A stretch of DNA of 64,000 nt. Origin: Phoronis australis. Lineage: Eukaryota; Phoronida; Phoronidae. Under the pieces are notes generated by a model. The model made no database searches, was not told where the DNA came from, and saw only the letters and a program-made list of their open reading frames with translations. Shown here one piece after another: positions 1 through 12,900 of the stretch. A program made the position numbers and the translations under genes. The stretch covers positions 614,433-678,432 of the forward strand of contig NMRA01000086.1 of NCBI GenBank assembly GCA_002633005.1, read 5' to 3'. The first letter of the stretch is position 1. Each line of letters starts with the position of its first letter.

Positions 1-756
1 CAACACACTAAACAATCCCTAAATCCAACGTAGTTGAGTTCTCTACTAACCTATCTTGCCGCAGAATACTCGCCGATGGAAAGTGGTGGCGACAATTGTT
101 GAAAAACAGCACAAAACAAAAGTAGAATAGAACAGATTCGCACGGTAAAGTCAACGCAAAACCAAGTGGCGGGAAACGCTTGCCTCCTAAAACGTCACTT
201 CCGGAGTAGCGGACGAGTAATTTATAAAATTACGAAAAGCTGTAATTAAATGGAAAATATGTCTAGGATAACCAACCAACCTTATTTTAGCTCAAAATGA
301 CATGGAAAAAGGTTGCCTTCGCCTTTAACGACAACCAAAGAAAGGGAGTTGGAATTCTTCGCCAAAGTCAACTAAACTTCATCGAATATATGTATAGAAG
401 TAGAAAGGAACAATGATGAAAGTAAGCGCTATTTTAAATGATAGTTTTAAGTGTGGAATGTATTTTTGACGAGGTGAAAACTCAAAATCGGTGATCCAAT
501 TTGGGTTACCACCCGTTTAAAATACACGTAACGAAATGCGTACAGAAAGTGAATGGAAGTATTGTAGCCCCTAAATGGCCAACCAAGGGAGCTACGTGTT
601 GCCTAGTGTACAGCTAACGGGAGGCTGCGCGCTCTAACGACCAAACCGTAGGAACTGAACTAGTTTTGTGCAGGCTTCAGCCTTCTGCACGCGATTGAGT
701 AAAATAGGACAAGCTATTGTTAATTGGCTTATGTACATGTGTATTAAGTGACTTAC
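1..756. other. Intron sequence, left edge
   Basis: This stretch lies downstream of CCP8 in the minus-strand gene. No HYR or CCP half-domain, stop codon with polyadenylation context, or other exon was recognisable in either strand, so it is taken as intron. Confidence 0.55.
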
Positions 757-951
757 CCCAGCATTCTGGAAGTGCAATGCTTCCCTCCCACTCTCCTCCA
801 GCACCGCACGTGCGGGTAATGCGAGAACGATGACTTACAGGAATGACATAACCAGAATCACACGTGTATGTGCACACATTACCATACGCGTTGCCAGAAC
901 AGTTCACGTTCCCGTGCGCAATACCAGGAAGGCTTTGGTTACATTTCACCA
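757..951 (-). CDS. HYR/sushi gene exon 14: CCP8 (long type)
   Basis: A 195-bp phase 1-1 exon (acceptor TTTTGTATTCTTTAG, donor TGGG|GTAAGT). It encodes VKCNQSLPGIAHGNVNC, NVCTYTCDSGYVIPVSH, RTCGAGGEWEG, PECWG: six cysteines. The phase-1 donor means the gene continues to the left of the window, and by the module order a fifth HYR may come next. Confidence 0.9.
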
Positions 952-3900
952 CTAAAGAATACAAAACAGCACAGTAGTATCTACATGAAGCTTCGTTTGC
1001 AGTTTTGTGCACCATATTAAAATTACACGTAATTTATAAGGTCATCATCTCACTTCATTTTGACATCTAGACATGAGTAGGCATCAGAACAACTTTTACC
1101 CTTACCAATCAGAGGCTCTCGGGAATGGGGGTACTCTTTTCAAAGGTGCCTGGAATTTTAGATAGTGAGCCCCAGCACGATATTTACCAGGACGATATTC
1201 GGACAGGTCACATTTGTTACCTTTCCGGTTCCCCAAAGTGAGCCCAAGCATACCTTCGACAGAAGAGTTATAGTACATGGAATATGTTTATTAGATAGAC
1301 CGTGTTGCGCGTTCCCTTCAGTAATTGCAAATATATTCCTAAAAATAATCGAAAAATTAAAACTTCATCTAAAACAACTGGCTGATGACCTGAAGACAGA
1401 CTTCAAAAGTGAATAAAACCTTGTTTATGACTTGCACTGGCTATCAACAAATCATTTTGGGATACACTACAAATCCTTACAATTTATGTATAAGTAAGAA
1501 TTATTAGTCTCCATACTTGTCACATATTGGAAATATCACATGACCTATAGTTAAGCCTGAAAAGGTCACTCCCGATCGGGGTTCGAACCTGGGACTTCTA
1601 CTCACCGTGCAGACGCTGTGGTCCACTGAGCTATCATGACCACCGTTCAAAGACCAATAATTTTTACTTATGCGATATCAACATTCTGATTTATAACAAC
1701 ACAATTATATACTACTAATTGTGGTTTATGGTAACCTTGAAAAATTTCGGAACACAGTTGTACATTCCCGGTAAATGCTTTTTCAGTCTGGTAACAATGG
1801 CACCAACCCTGAATGCTTTACCATTCTCAGTTTCATTTGCAAAATGTAGATAAGCTAGTATATAACCACTGCAAACGATCCAAATTTTCAGTACAATTGC
1901 AAGAAAACTCTCCGTATTATCCCAGTACGGAGACTTGTTTTTGAGACTGCTTTGTACTTTTTGATATTCCTTAAGTGCTTTATAGCCGACAAGATGGGTT
2001 AGCTACAAAGTTTATCAAATGTGGTTCATAGGGTGATACACGACCAATAAAATGCAGACCTTAAGCCATTCAGGAATGTTCATGATATTAAAGTTAAACA
2101 GTCAACGTCCCATCACAGGAGGTGGGAGGTCTCCGACATTCTAGGATATCAAAAAGATATTACAGCAGACCAGTTTTAACTTTAAAATCATGATACACGA
2201 ACTTTTCAAATTTAATCACTACAGTATGACTGCAGTGCGAGACAGTTTTCATGAGCATCGATTGTTATGAATAAAGATGACAAGTGGTAGTGGTGGAAAG
2301 AAATAATTATAGCTTATGATTTTGTACTTAAAGGGTAGGCCTAGCTACCATTGGGACACTGAACACGTACCAACTGCGGAAGACTTGTCAAAAAACCTCC
2401 ATCCAAAGATACCAATCGAATCTACTGTATATCCAAAACTAATTTACATACCACTGCAACCAATATCCTCGCTCCATTGTCCATTTGAGCAATTCGTGGG
2501 ATTTGCTCCAATTCTGTTGTATCCAGTATTGCAGCTATAGTAGCACTGACTTCCGGTGACGTCATCACAGTCATCAAGTTGTCCGTTTGCTGGACTTGTC
2601 TTAGCTGTGCATTTAAGTACTAGAAGAAAATTTTGATCCACGTTTTGTAAAAATACAGAAAATTTCACGTGGTCGGTTGCCCAAACCTTTTAAATTTTGG
2701 TCACACTAAGCTAAGATTTCATGAACAGTCTGACCATAAGCACCAGCTTCCGATGCCCATGTCTGTCTATTTAAACTTCCGCTCCATTCCTGTACCGTTG
2801 TGAAGAATTCAGTTACGTGCAGTGTGCGCTACAGAAATGCTTGCAATAAATTCAGAATGAATATAGTAACAATTAAAAACTCGAAAGCGTTCACAAATGG
2901 TTGTAAAAGTCAGAAATATTCATCAGTGCCATTCAAATCACTGACTTCTGATTGTCTATAAGTGATACTATGAGTTTGACATGCAACATGGTCTGACTGT
3001 GGATTAAACTAACGTGAATGTCACTAAGGACGACTCCATGCAGGTTACTTACAAGTAACTGTCACTGTAAATTCACAGGTCGCATATCTGCCAATCTCAT
3101 GGTCTGTGCCGCTGCAGAGTACAATGTTGGCACCCAGTCCAAAAGTTGCATTTTGTGGCTGATTGCACACAGTTTCTATCAGTTCAGAGTTCTCCGCTCT
3201 CTTGAACGTGGGATACGAGATGAAGACTTCAGTTTCTTTAGATTCTGTGAGAACTTCGAAATCTTTCAAACAGCCAGTCATGAAGGGCGGCTTGTCAGCT
3301 ACAATATACTTAGAACAATTACTTTCCTCGATACATGATGTCTCAACTTAAGTGCCCGCTCTGTAGGAGATGCTCATATAACAACCAATGTTTTGTTAAA
3401 TACATTGTTTTAAGCAATTTGCACGGTTCATCTGCTAACTTAAACATTTTTTTCCAATTGATAGACGAAGAGATTTACAGTTTAAATACATTACCATGAT
3501 TAATCAACCCGAATTGCTGTCGAACGAATTGGTAAGTAAAGTTTTAAACAATGCACGCGAACCAAGGCGATAAAGCATCAATGAAGGGATTTTCCACCGT
3601 TCAACTCCACACCATTTTCTTAAAATGCACATTTTATCTTGTCACGTGAACAAAACGTCACTAATCCTCAACCAGGTCAACTGGGGTCACTATCATCAGT
3701 CTTACATGTAAGTGCTAACCCTGAAAATGGTCATCATTGTGTCGTGTGATTATAGAAAGCCAAAGCGGAATAAATTCCAGGACACAAACTTTCAGTTTAA
3801 GAATTAAAAACAGATCAAAACATTATCTTTGCTCTGCAGGACGAAACAAAAAAGAACAAAAAAACAGAATTTTCACTTAAGAATTAAAAACAGTCCAAAG

Positions 3901-6900
3901 CATTATTTTAATTCCTAAGACCAAAAAACAACCCAAGAAAAGAATTTCAGGACCGTAAATTTATGACGTCGGGACCGAAAATTTATCACGTCAACATCGA
4001 AAATTTAACATGTCAGGCACAAAAATTTAACACGTCAGGAAAACTTCACGCCAGAAAATTTTCATACTAGATCAGTAACCATCCACAAGCACGTGACCTC
4101 TCACAGAGACAACGTCGGCACTAGATACACAAGGGCTAAGCGTTCAACAATGTCTCGTCGATGACAGTCACATTATCATGACAATGAGGTTGAATTTCTG
4201 ATGTCTCTTCCACGTTTTACAACAGAAGCTAATGTACACTTGGACACTCATGGGCGGCGCACCATAAGGGGCGGGGGGGGAGCTATAGCCCCACTTTTTT
4301 CAGTGCTGCGCCGCCCATGCACTAGACTCGACTGATCGCCGTAGCTCCGTCCCTTCTAAGATACATCAGATCGGCGGCACAATGCAATGTTGTGCTTTTT
4401 TCAACTTATCGTTGTAGTTCAAATGACTAGTACAGTCTAATGCGCTAATGACAAAAATGTTTATTGCTTAAGTACAATGATTGGCAATGTCTGAATTTGA
4501 TAAGATGAGCAAATATCTAGTCTGAAGGCAAAATACTCCTTTGTAGGGGTATAACTGAAGTAAAAAACATGATCTTTCGAAAGTTACGTGGATCACAGAA
4601 CCAGGAGTGCGTTCCACAGACTCAAGTATTTTGTGAAACAGATACATCAAGCAAGAACACTCAAACTCACAGGAGTAAAAGGCAAGTTTTTCGCGAGTGT
4701 GTTCGAGACCTCACCTAGCTTACCATAGCAAAATGGTGTCCTTCAAAGGGATTAGTCAATGAGGTTGGGATTCAAATTATGAGATGTAACTCACTGTTTC
4801 AATGCCGTAAGGACAACTTATCGCTACAAGTGCAACCCGCGGAGTGTACTGAGTCTACGAAACGCACCCTTCCCCATTTCCCTACCTCTACGAAAGATTA
4901 TTGGGACAGGGCCATTACAGTTTTAAGATAGAAAGATCGGATTGGTGCTCGGTTTTCAGTGTTTTATATGAATTATGAAACATGAACCTTCCCCTGCGAA
5001 ATGTTACCATGGTTGACCATGGTTAAGCACAGTAAAGCACAGTCAACCATGGTTCAACCATGGTTAAACCAAGGTTGACCGTGCTTGACCAAGCTTCAGA
5101 CCATGGTCAACCACAGTCAAACCATTGTCAACCATGGTTACCTTTTCCAGAAATGGCCAACCATGGTTGACTATGCTTCTGACCATGGTCAACCATGGTC
5201 AAACCACTGTCAAACCACGGTCAACCATGGTTGCCCATTTCTAAAATGGCCAACCATGGTTGACTATGCTTCTGACCATAGTCAACCATTGTCGAACCAC
5301 TGTCAAACCACGGTCAACCATGGTTGCCCATTCCTAAAATGGACAACCATGGTTGACTGGGCATCTGACCATGGTCAACTATGGTCAAACCATAGTCAAC
5401 CATTGTTGCCTTGGTCCATTAGAGGCAATCATGGTTAACTATGCTTTCAACCATGGTCAACCATGCTCAGAAATATGCATGGTCAACCGCGATCGCTTTT
5501 CCCAGTGAGGAACAACCATGGCTGACCATGCTTTGCCTATGGTCAAACTCATCCCAACTAGCAGGTCTTGTTTACGAGATCAGGTTACACATATGACACT
5601 CTTGAACAGAGAGTAGTCAAATAGTTTGTGTCTNGTTCCACAGACTCAAGTATTTTGCGAAACAGATACATCACGCAAGAACACTCAAACTCACAGGAGC
5701 GAAAGGCAAGTTTTCGCGAGTGTGTTCGAGACCTCACCTAGCTTACCATAGCAAAATGGCGTCCTTCAAAGGGATTAGTCAATGACGTTGGGATTCGAAT
5801 TATGAGATGCAACTCAATGTTTCAATTCCGTAAGCACAACTTAACGCCACAAGTGCACCCCGCAGAGTGTACTGAGTCTACGAAACGCACCCTTCCCCGT
5901 TTCCCTACCTCTACGAAAGATTATTGGGACAGGGCCACTAAAGTTTAAAACAGAAAGATTGGATTGGTGCTCGGTTTTCAGTGTTTTATATGAATTATAA
6001 AACTTGAACTTTTTGCACCTCTGGCGCCAGCGAATGTAGCGCGCGCTACATTCGCTGCAGCATTACTTGCCTTATACACGCCATAGAACCAGAGTGAAAC
6101 CGGTACGAGCTCTTGCAGTCAACTTTCTGCTCAGTGATAAACTGAGTCACAGGGTTTGACATGTTCATTATCTTAAAGTGTCGTTGGGAATTAAACCCTT
6201 ACCCCAGCATTTGGGTCCTGTTTTGGGACTCCAGTGAGTATCAGCCATGCAGCGAAGAATCGTCTGGTTGGAGAAGCTGTTAGGTACCTTGTAGCCATAG
6301 TCACAGTGATAAGGACATGAGGAGCCATATGTCCAAGTGGAACAGTTGGTGGCGCCATTGACTATCTGCGGTGGCTCCGTGCACGATTTTACTATACAAG
6401 AAAACACAGATTATGTAATTATGTCAACATTTCTGTCGAAAGCAATGAGATGATAGTTATGCGCAAAAAAAATCTTAAATGTGCTAATTTACATATCCAT
6501 TTTGAGACATTATCAAGTAATATCAGACACTAGAAGACGAACAAAATTCATGTTTTGATGATAAGGCTGTACAAACCCACATTTAAGTGATGTACGTGCC
6601 GGGTCAGAAACGGTGTGTACAGACAACACACAATGACAAGAACAACGTAATGTGCTGAAACGCACCCACGTCTACAATGCAAACAGGGGTGTTGATTAGT
6701 ATCACGTGATGCCAAAAAAGGCAGAAGCATATTTTTTCGAGTCTGTTTTTTAATGGAGTAGGTGATGCGGTACTTTTTCAGTTGCCCACTTTTTCAAAAA
6801 AAAACATTCACCCGAAACTATAGCAAAAATGATGCTATATATATTTTTACTCATCGCCTGGCAAATCGTGGCGTTTCAAACCTTGCCTAGCCTTGTTTAT

Positions 6901-9900
6901 GTGCCTTTGTGTAACATTTTATAAAAAACATGATGAGAGCTTGACTGAAATTGGTGTGGGCGAGCGTTTAGTATGTAGCCAGCGAGTGCAGGTCGGAGAA
7001 GAGACAATAACCAACAATGCTTTTTTGGAAAAATACACAAAAAAGGCCACGAGGGGGTACAACATAAGTCAAATCCGTCAAAAGCAAGGCAAATGCTGTC
7101 ATCTTCTAACTCTACAAATTTCGTTATCTTCTATACAGGAACTTTTTATATAAAGAGCCATATATGTACTTATCGTAAAAAGTCTAAATTGCCACTAGAG
7201 AATGATACAGTAGTGGGATTCGCCCCAAAATCGTCAAACATAATCTTCAACTGAAAAACATATGCTACATTTTCCACGAAGGAACTTGGTAGATATAGTG
7301 GAATTCACAAAGAAAACTTAAATTGCCCAGTGGTTTGACCAGTCCGAAACTCAATGTCAATCGTGCTCGTTTCACTAAGCACGCATCTGTGAAATTTTAC
7401 GATCTTTTGAGAGTAGCAAACATAGAGGCAGAACAAAAGAAACAGACAAAAAAGAAAGACCCACAATTCATAGAATCTGACAGGAAATCGTCACTTCCAT
7501 GATAGAAACCTATGTAACAAATTTCATGAAAATCTGTCCAGACAAACGTGAAAAAATACACTGCCGTTAGGGACCACAGCGGTAGTCGAATCAGTCCTAA
7601 ATTCATTCGTGCCGCAACATTAATAATAGTAACAAAATATTGAAACAAGTCTGCAAAATTTCATGGAGGTCTACCAAGAGTGGCAAAGCAACTGACGCCG
7701 TGAGTCTGGCGGACGTCGGACAGACTCGGTGACGGCATAACGCCACACACATATTCTGGGTGCACAAAAGTAACTTTTCACACTGTGAAGTCAATGAATG
7801 TAGAACGTACTTTTACAGTGAGGTATCACATTCCAATCCCCGGTTTCATTGCAAGATATCTGCGACACAGTCGCAAGGTCGTAGCCATCGTTGCAACTGT
7901 ACGTGCACACGGATTCGTAGGTATTTTGGCAGGAGTCAACAAGTTTACCGTTATCCGGAGGAATCAACGGTTCGCAGACGATGTCTGTCGAGAAAAAAAG
8001 AAATTAATTGTTACAAAATATTCATGCAACTGAAGAAAATCATTAAATGTTACCTGGCTGACTACGATTCCAGACCACTGGTAAATAACCAAGTAGGTTT
8101 TCTATTTTGAAAACATATGTAGGCTCCCTATTCTTACAAATAAAATTTAACGGGTGGATACTGGCATAGCTACGGGGGCCAAAGGGGGCTATGGCCCATC
8201 CATTCACCCGAAACTCAATTAGTTCAGCGTTCCCCCCCCACTGTTAGCATAGCACCACCCCAGGTTGCCCCTCTCCCCCATGTCGTGAACACATCCACTA
8301 AAACAAGAAACTGTAGGAACACCGCATTTATCCACCTTCACTCTTATCAGGCTTCTATTGTGAGTCAGCATGCGTGAATAATTGGCTGATAAGCCACCTC
8401 TGGAACTACTTTGGGCTGAATGGATGACCAGGCCATAAAATGATAATTAGCCAAGACCAGTTACTATAATGCAACAAAGAACAAGTAATAATGTCTTGCA
8501 TCACCTAGCCTTGGTGGAAAGCTGNGGCCCAAAAATCCATCGATATGGGCGCTTTTTTGCACATGGTTCTTAGCAAACTATAGTAGACCTCTTGGTCAAA
8601 GAGCGCTGCAAGTGGTCATTTTCTCCAAATTTCACAATACTTACAATCCACAGTGATGTTGAACGCACAAAATGAAGATCGCCGTAGTTCACCATCTGTT
8701 GCTGAACAGTTCACTTGGATTACTCCAGCATCCAGTTGTATGTTGTTGCTGTGAGAACACGTTGTAGTTAGCACTTCTTCCCTGGCCTTAAAGATGGCGC
8801 TGGGAACATCGACGTTAACGGGCAACGAGCCTGTTTTGATCATTATGTCGCTAGGACAGTAGAAAATTTTCGGATCTTCGTCAACTGAAAATGAGATAAT
8901 TTGAACAACTAATCAATGCAGAAGAAAATTCGAGAAGCAGGAAGAGTCGAAATCTTCGATAACGATGATTTTAATCCCTACAAGTCAAGTCGGGTATTTT
9001 CTGCTCTTTGTGCTGCTATTGCAAATTCGAGGACGATGACTGGCCAGAGAATCTTGAGCTAAATCTGTTAAGTTTCGTATTTGCGTTAAGGTTATGCAAG
9101 ATCACAAAACATTTGCAACAACAAATTTCAGAAAAGGCTGATCGAATATAGCTTAAGAAATTCTATGTTCCTACCGTAACACTGTGGCAATTTGCCGGTC
9201 GACCATCTAAGAGCCCCTGTGCAGACCGATCTGTGATAATCCTCGAAGCTGCGTGGAATGGCGTAACCATCGTTGCACACGTGCTTGCACGTGCTACCAT
9301 AGGTAACGTCGGAACAATTCACTCTTGCGTTGGAAACACTGGGCGGTAACCCAGGGCATTTGCCGACTGCAAAAATTCAACACGGGCAGTGGAAGCCTTG
9401 GACTATGTAACCCGTTGACGGTACCTCCAGTCATGTGTTTGAAAACTCTTAAGAAGTAGCTTACAAGGTTTTGATTTGTGCTCCTTAAACAATCCTATAT
9501 CCAGGGCAAACCACTCGACCTCTGTAAGTGCGACTAATGACCTTATGATGCTGACAATGTTGATCAGTTGATGTCTAGCAAAAGGACCTCTACAGTAAGC
9601 ATGGGCGGAGCTATAGTCCTCCCCTCACGCAATCCCCTATGGTGCGCCGCCCATGGTAAATCATGAAACAAATGGTAAGAGTAAACGATGATCTATAAAC
9701 CTGTGCCTTCTGTGGAAAGCCAATGTTTGACTTAGGCCACTCGCTTTTATAAAATGATTTCTGGGCTTTGGAAGTTATAGATCGTTGGTGCTTCGTAACA
9801 GGCCTTAATTGTGACAGCGTATTGGTTTTTTTGTCACAAAGCATTATCGCCGCCTGGGGAATACCTGGCAATTTAATTCTAACTACTATCAATTAAAACA

Positions 9901-12900
9901 GTATGTACAGTGCCCAACAGGGAATGTGTACTGTACAGTGTAATCAACTTGCGCGTGTATTTGAGTGATCGAATCCAAACATCAAATCAAAAAAATAGAA
10001 TGGAATTGGAATCGGGACTAAGGTGTATCGGTATGTGACTATGAAAATGGAGATTTTTCATCAAACAGCGAGAAATGGCCGCCAGACGAAGACGCCGCTT
10101 GGTCATGAATGTATGCAATCAAGGAGTGAATTTACTAACGCGTTATGATAATGGAGTTAAGTATCCAATTTAAAATTCAGAATCAAATATTGAATAGTCA
10201 ATTGAAAGCAAAATTTACTGTTACAGCTTTACAATCATATTTGTGTTTGCAATGGGTCCCATAGGGACTTGGCAATAAAATGCAAATTTCTCTTAGAACA
10301 GTGAGTAAATGCGAAAATAGCACGTAGTTAGGAATTTTTGTCACCAGTGCATGAATACTGGGAGTTTGCTTTGACTGACGTAGAATCGGTAGAACCCGGT
10401 GCACTGCTTCGACTGACCTAGGACCAATTGTACATTACTCCCCGGATTGACTGACAAGTTAAATCTTGTGCCTTACTTTCACAATGAGGAACAACACTCC
10501 AGTTTCCGTCTACTTGGCACGTGACGCGAATATCCGTAGTAGAAAGGTAACCCTCGTTACACACATATTTGCACGTCGACCTGTATCCGTTAGGGCATTC
10601 CCCGTCAATTCGACCATTCACAGGTGGTTTCAAAGGCGTGCACGTGACATCTGTTGAAGAGACATTTCGTTGTTACGGACTGGTGAAAAAGTAAAGACTT
10701 ATTTCACACTTTTAGGGCAATGAAAAGAACAAGTAGACAATGAAACATACATCATACTCAGGGGCGGATCCAGAATTTTGAGTTAGGGGGGGCCAATGCA
10801 CAGGATAAGCAGACTCTCGGCAGATGCGCGCCCAGCCTAAAGTGTAGGGGTGCAGGGGTCTCGAATTTTGGGTTTGCGAACCTGTTGACTGAAAAAAACG
10901 ATAAATGGGGTTGGTTCAGGGCCTATGCATTCAGCCCCCGAGCCCCCCTGGTTGCGCATGTGCTAGTCAGTAATTCGCACCCCAACTGCCAAATGGTATC
11001 TGGGGTACAGTTTTAGGGGGGGCCATGGGCCACNNCCCCCCCTAAATCCGCCACTGATACTCTAAAATGTGATATATAGCCTACAGCGGCAGAAAAATGG
11101 CTTCTTTTGAGAACTGTAGCTTGACTCAAAGGTTTGTACATTCTAAATAAATAAAACCGAGAAATTAATATTTGAAGTCTTGTTTCGAACTCCAAGGTCA
11201 TTTCCCAAGAATAAATGAAAAGGAAATCTCTTTCTGTTGGTTTAATTGCTTATTCTGACGTATACTTCCGGACTTATTGTCAACTGAACTAGAGCTGTAG
11301 TATCACGTGCTTTCATCTCTGAAGTGCTTTAAGCACTTTTCCTTGCTCATTCTCCGTAAATCGTTGATGTGCAGTGTATGTATATGCAAATTTCTTTCAT
11401 TTTGTGCTTGTTTATCCAGTCGTGTATTCAGCTAATCACATAGACAGTGCTTCACAAACGGTCGTCATACCAAATACCTTCTACACACCCAGCCGTGGGC
11501 CAAAGATTTTTGGTAACTCACATTGGCTAAACAATCAAAGTCAAGTAGCTAATTTATACACCTTTGGAGGTATCTGATTTCTTTAAAGTCCTTCTCTCGC
11601 GCGTTGTTAACCCTTATTACATGGTTAGAAGATGTTATAAGGATCCAAGAAGTACCTACCCCATAACTAATACACGATCCGTACTCGAAAAAAGTTTAAA
11701 TGAACGCGCCACTCACGATTCGCACCCGAAGAAACACCGCCATTTTGAACTTGCCGCGAACCCGGAAGTACAATTCATTCAGGAACCCAGGCCGAGAAAA
11801 CGCCGTCAGTGCGACTGGAGCAGTGCCTGTACTGTTACCAGCCAGCAAACGGGGATAAAAAAATCGACAGCGCGCCTTAATTTTGATAAAATCAAACTAC
11901 GGACAATTTTATGGAATTTGCTGAAGAAATGTGGCGAATAAATTTTGACAGAAATTATTTTGCCAGACTCGGGACCGCAGCCTATCGGACCCGGTGCGGA
12001 TCGAGACCAGACACTGGCGAACGGTAAATGCATGCGGTTGCAAGCTGTTTTGTCGAAGTAAAATGGTCAAATGATAAATGCTGCATATATTCAAGGGTAG
12101 TTTCAGACACTTGCATGAAATTACGGGCTGGTTAGTCCTGTGTCACACTGCCGCGGCAGACCTTAGTTAGCCTCAGTCACCAGCTACCAGTGAAGACTAT
12201 AGTCAAAATACAGCTTGTTAGTAGGCCTATACAGCTTTGCGCCAAGACTACCCTTAGGCCTAACTGGTCGCTGGCCACAAACACAAAAAACACGAAAATT
12301 GAACAAAGTTTCTTTTTTGTAGCAACGTTTGTCAAAATGTATCAACGTTAAATCTTCACAAATTACAAAGTAGCCGATTGAACATGCCTTTCAGTTCAGC
12401 AAAAGTCGACATTGTAGGTGCCGCCAGAAATGAGACGAAGTCCAACGGGAATTGTGAGCACATTTATCACTTAATGAGTAACAACTGCGAGGCTGAAATT
12501 TGGTGAGCACTGCTAAATCGTGCAGAATAGTAAGTAAAGATATGTCTAACTAAATTTCACCGTAATCTGTTGGCGAAAACAATTTACACAAAGTTTTAAA
12601 CTCGTAACTCATCCCGCTGTCCTCCAATATGGCCGACGCGATCCAAACAAAGTGACCCAAATTTCGCCACAAAACTTGCAATAACGTTACAGTGCTTGCC
12701 CCGATTTTGATACTTTTTCGATTTTTACTGAGTAGAATGTACTACCTTTCCGATGATAGCAAAGTACTTTTTCAAAACGAGGAAAAAATAAAACCAAAAA
12801 AAAAAATTGGTTCGACCCATATTGGTTCCTAGGTTCGACCGGCCTACGTAAGGAACTATAAAGAAAAATGTTATTTTAGCATACTAAGTACGCGTAACAT

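Noticed and set aside
1564-1645. Functional tRNA gene
   Set aside because: A and B boxes are good, but the acceptor stem pairs poorly and the sequence resembles SINE heads; kept as repeat.
5085-5438. Repetitive protein-like frame over the CCATGG minisatellite
   Set aside because: The frame is produced by the tandem repeat (NHGQPWSNH-like periodicity), with no splice sites or start context.
11564-11941. Plus-strand open frame of 125 codons inside a HYR/sushi intron
   Set aside because: No recognisable domain, no supporting splice or initiation context, and composition like surrounding intron.
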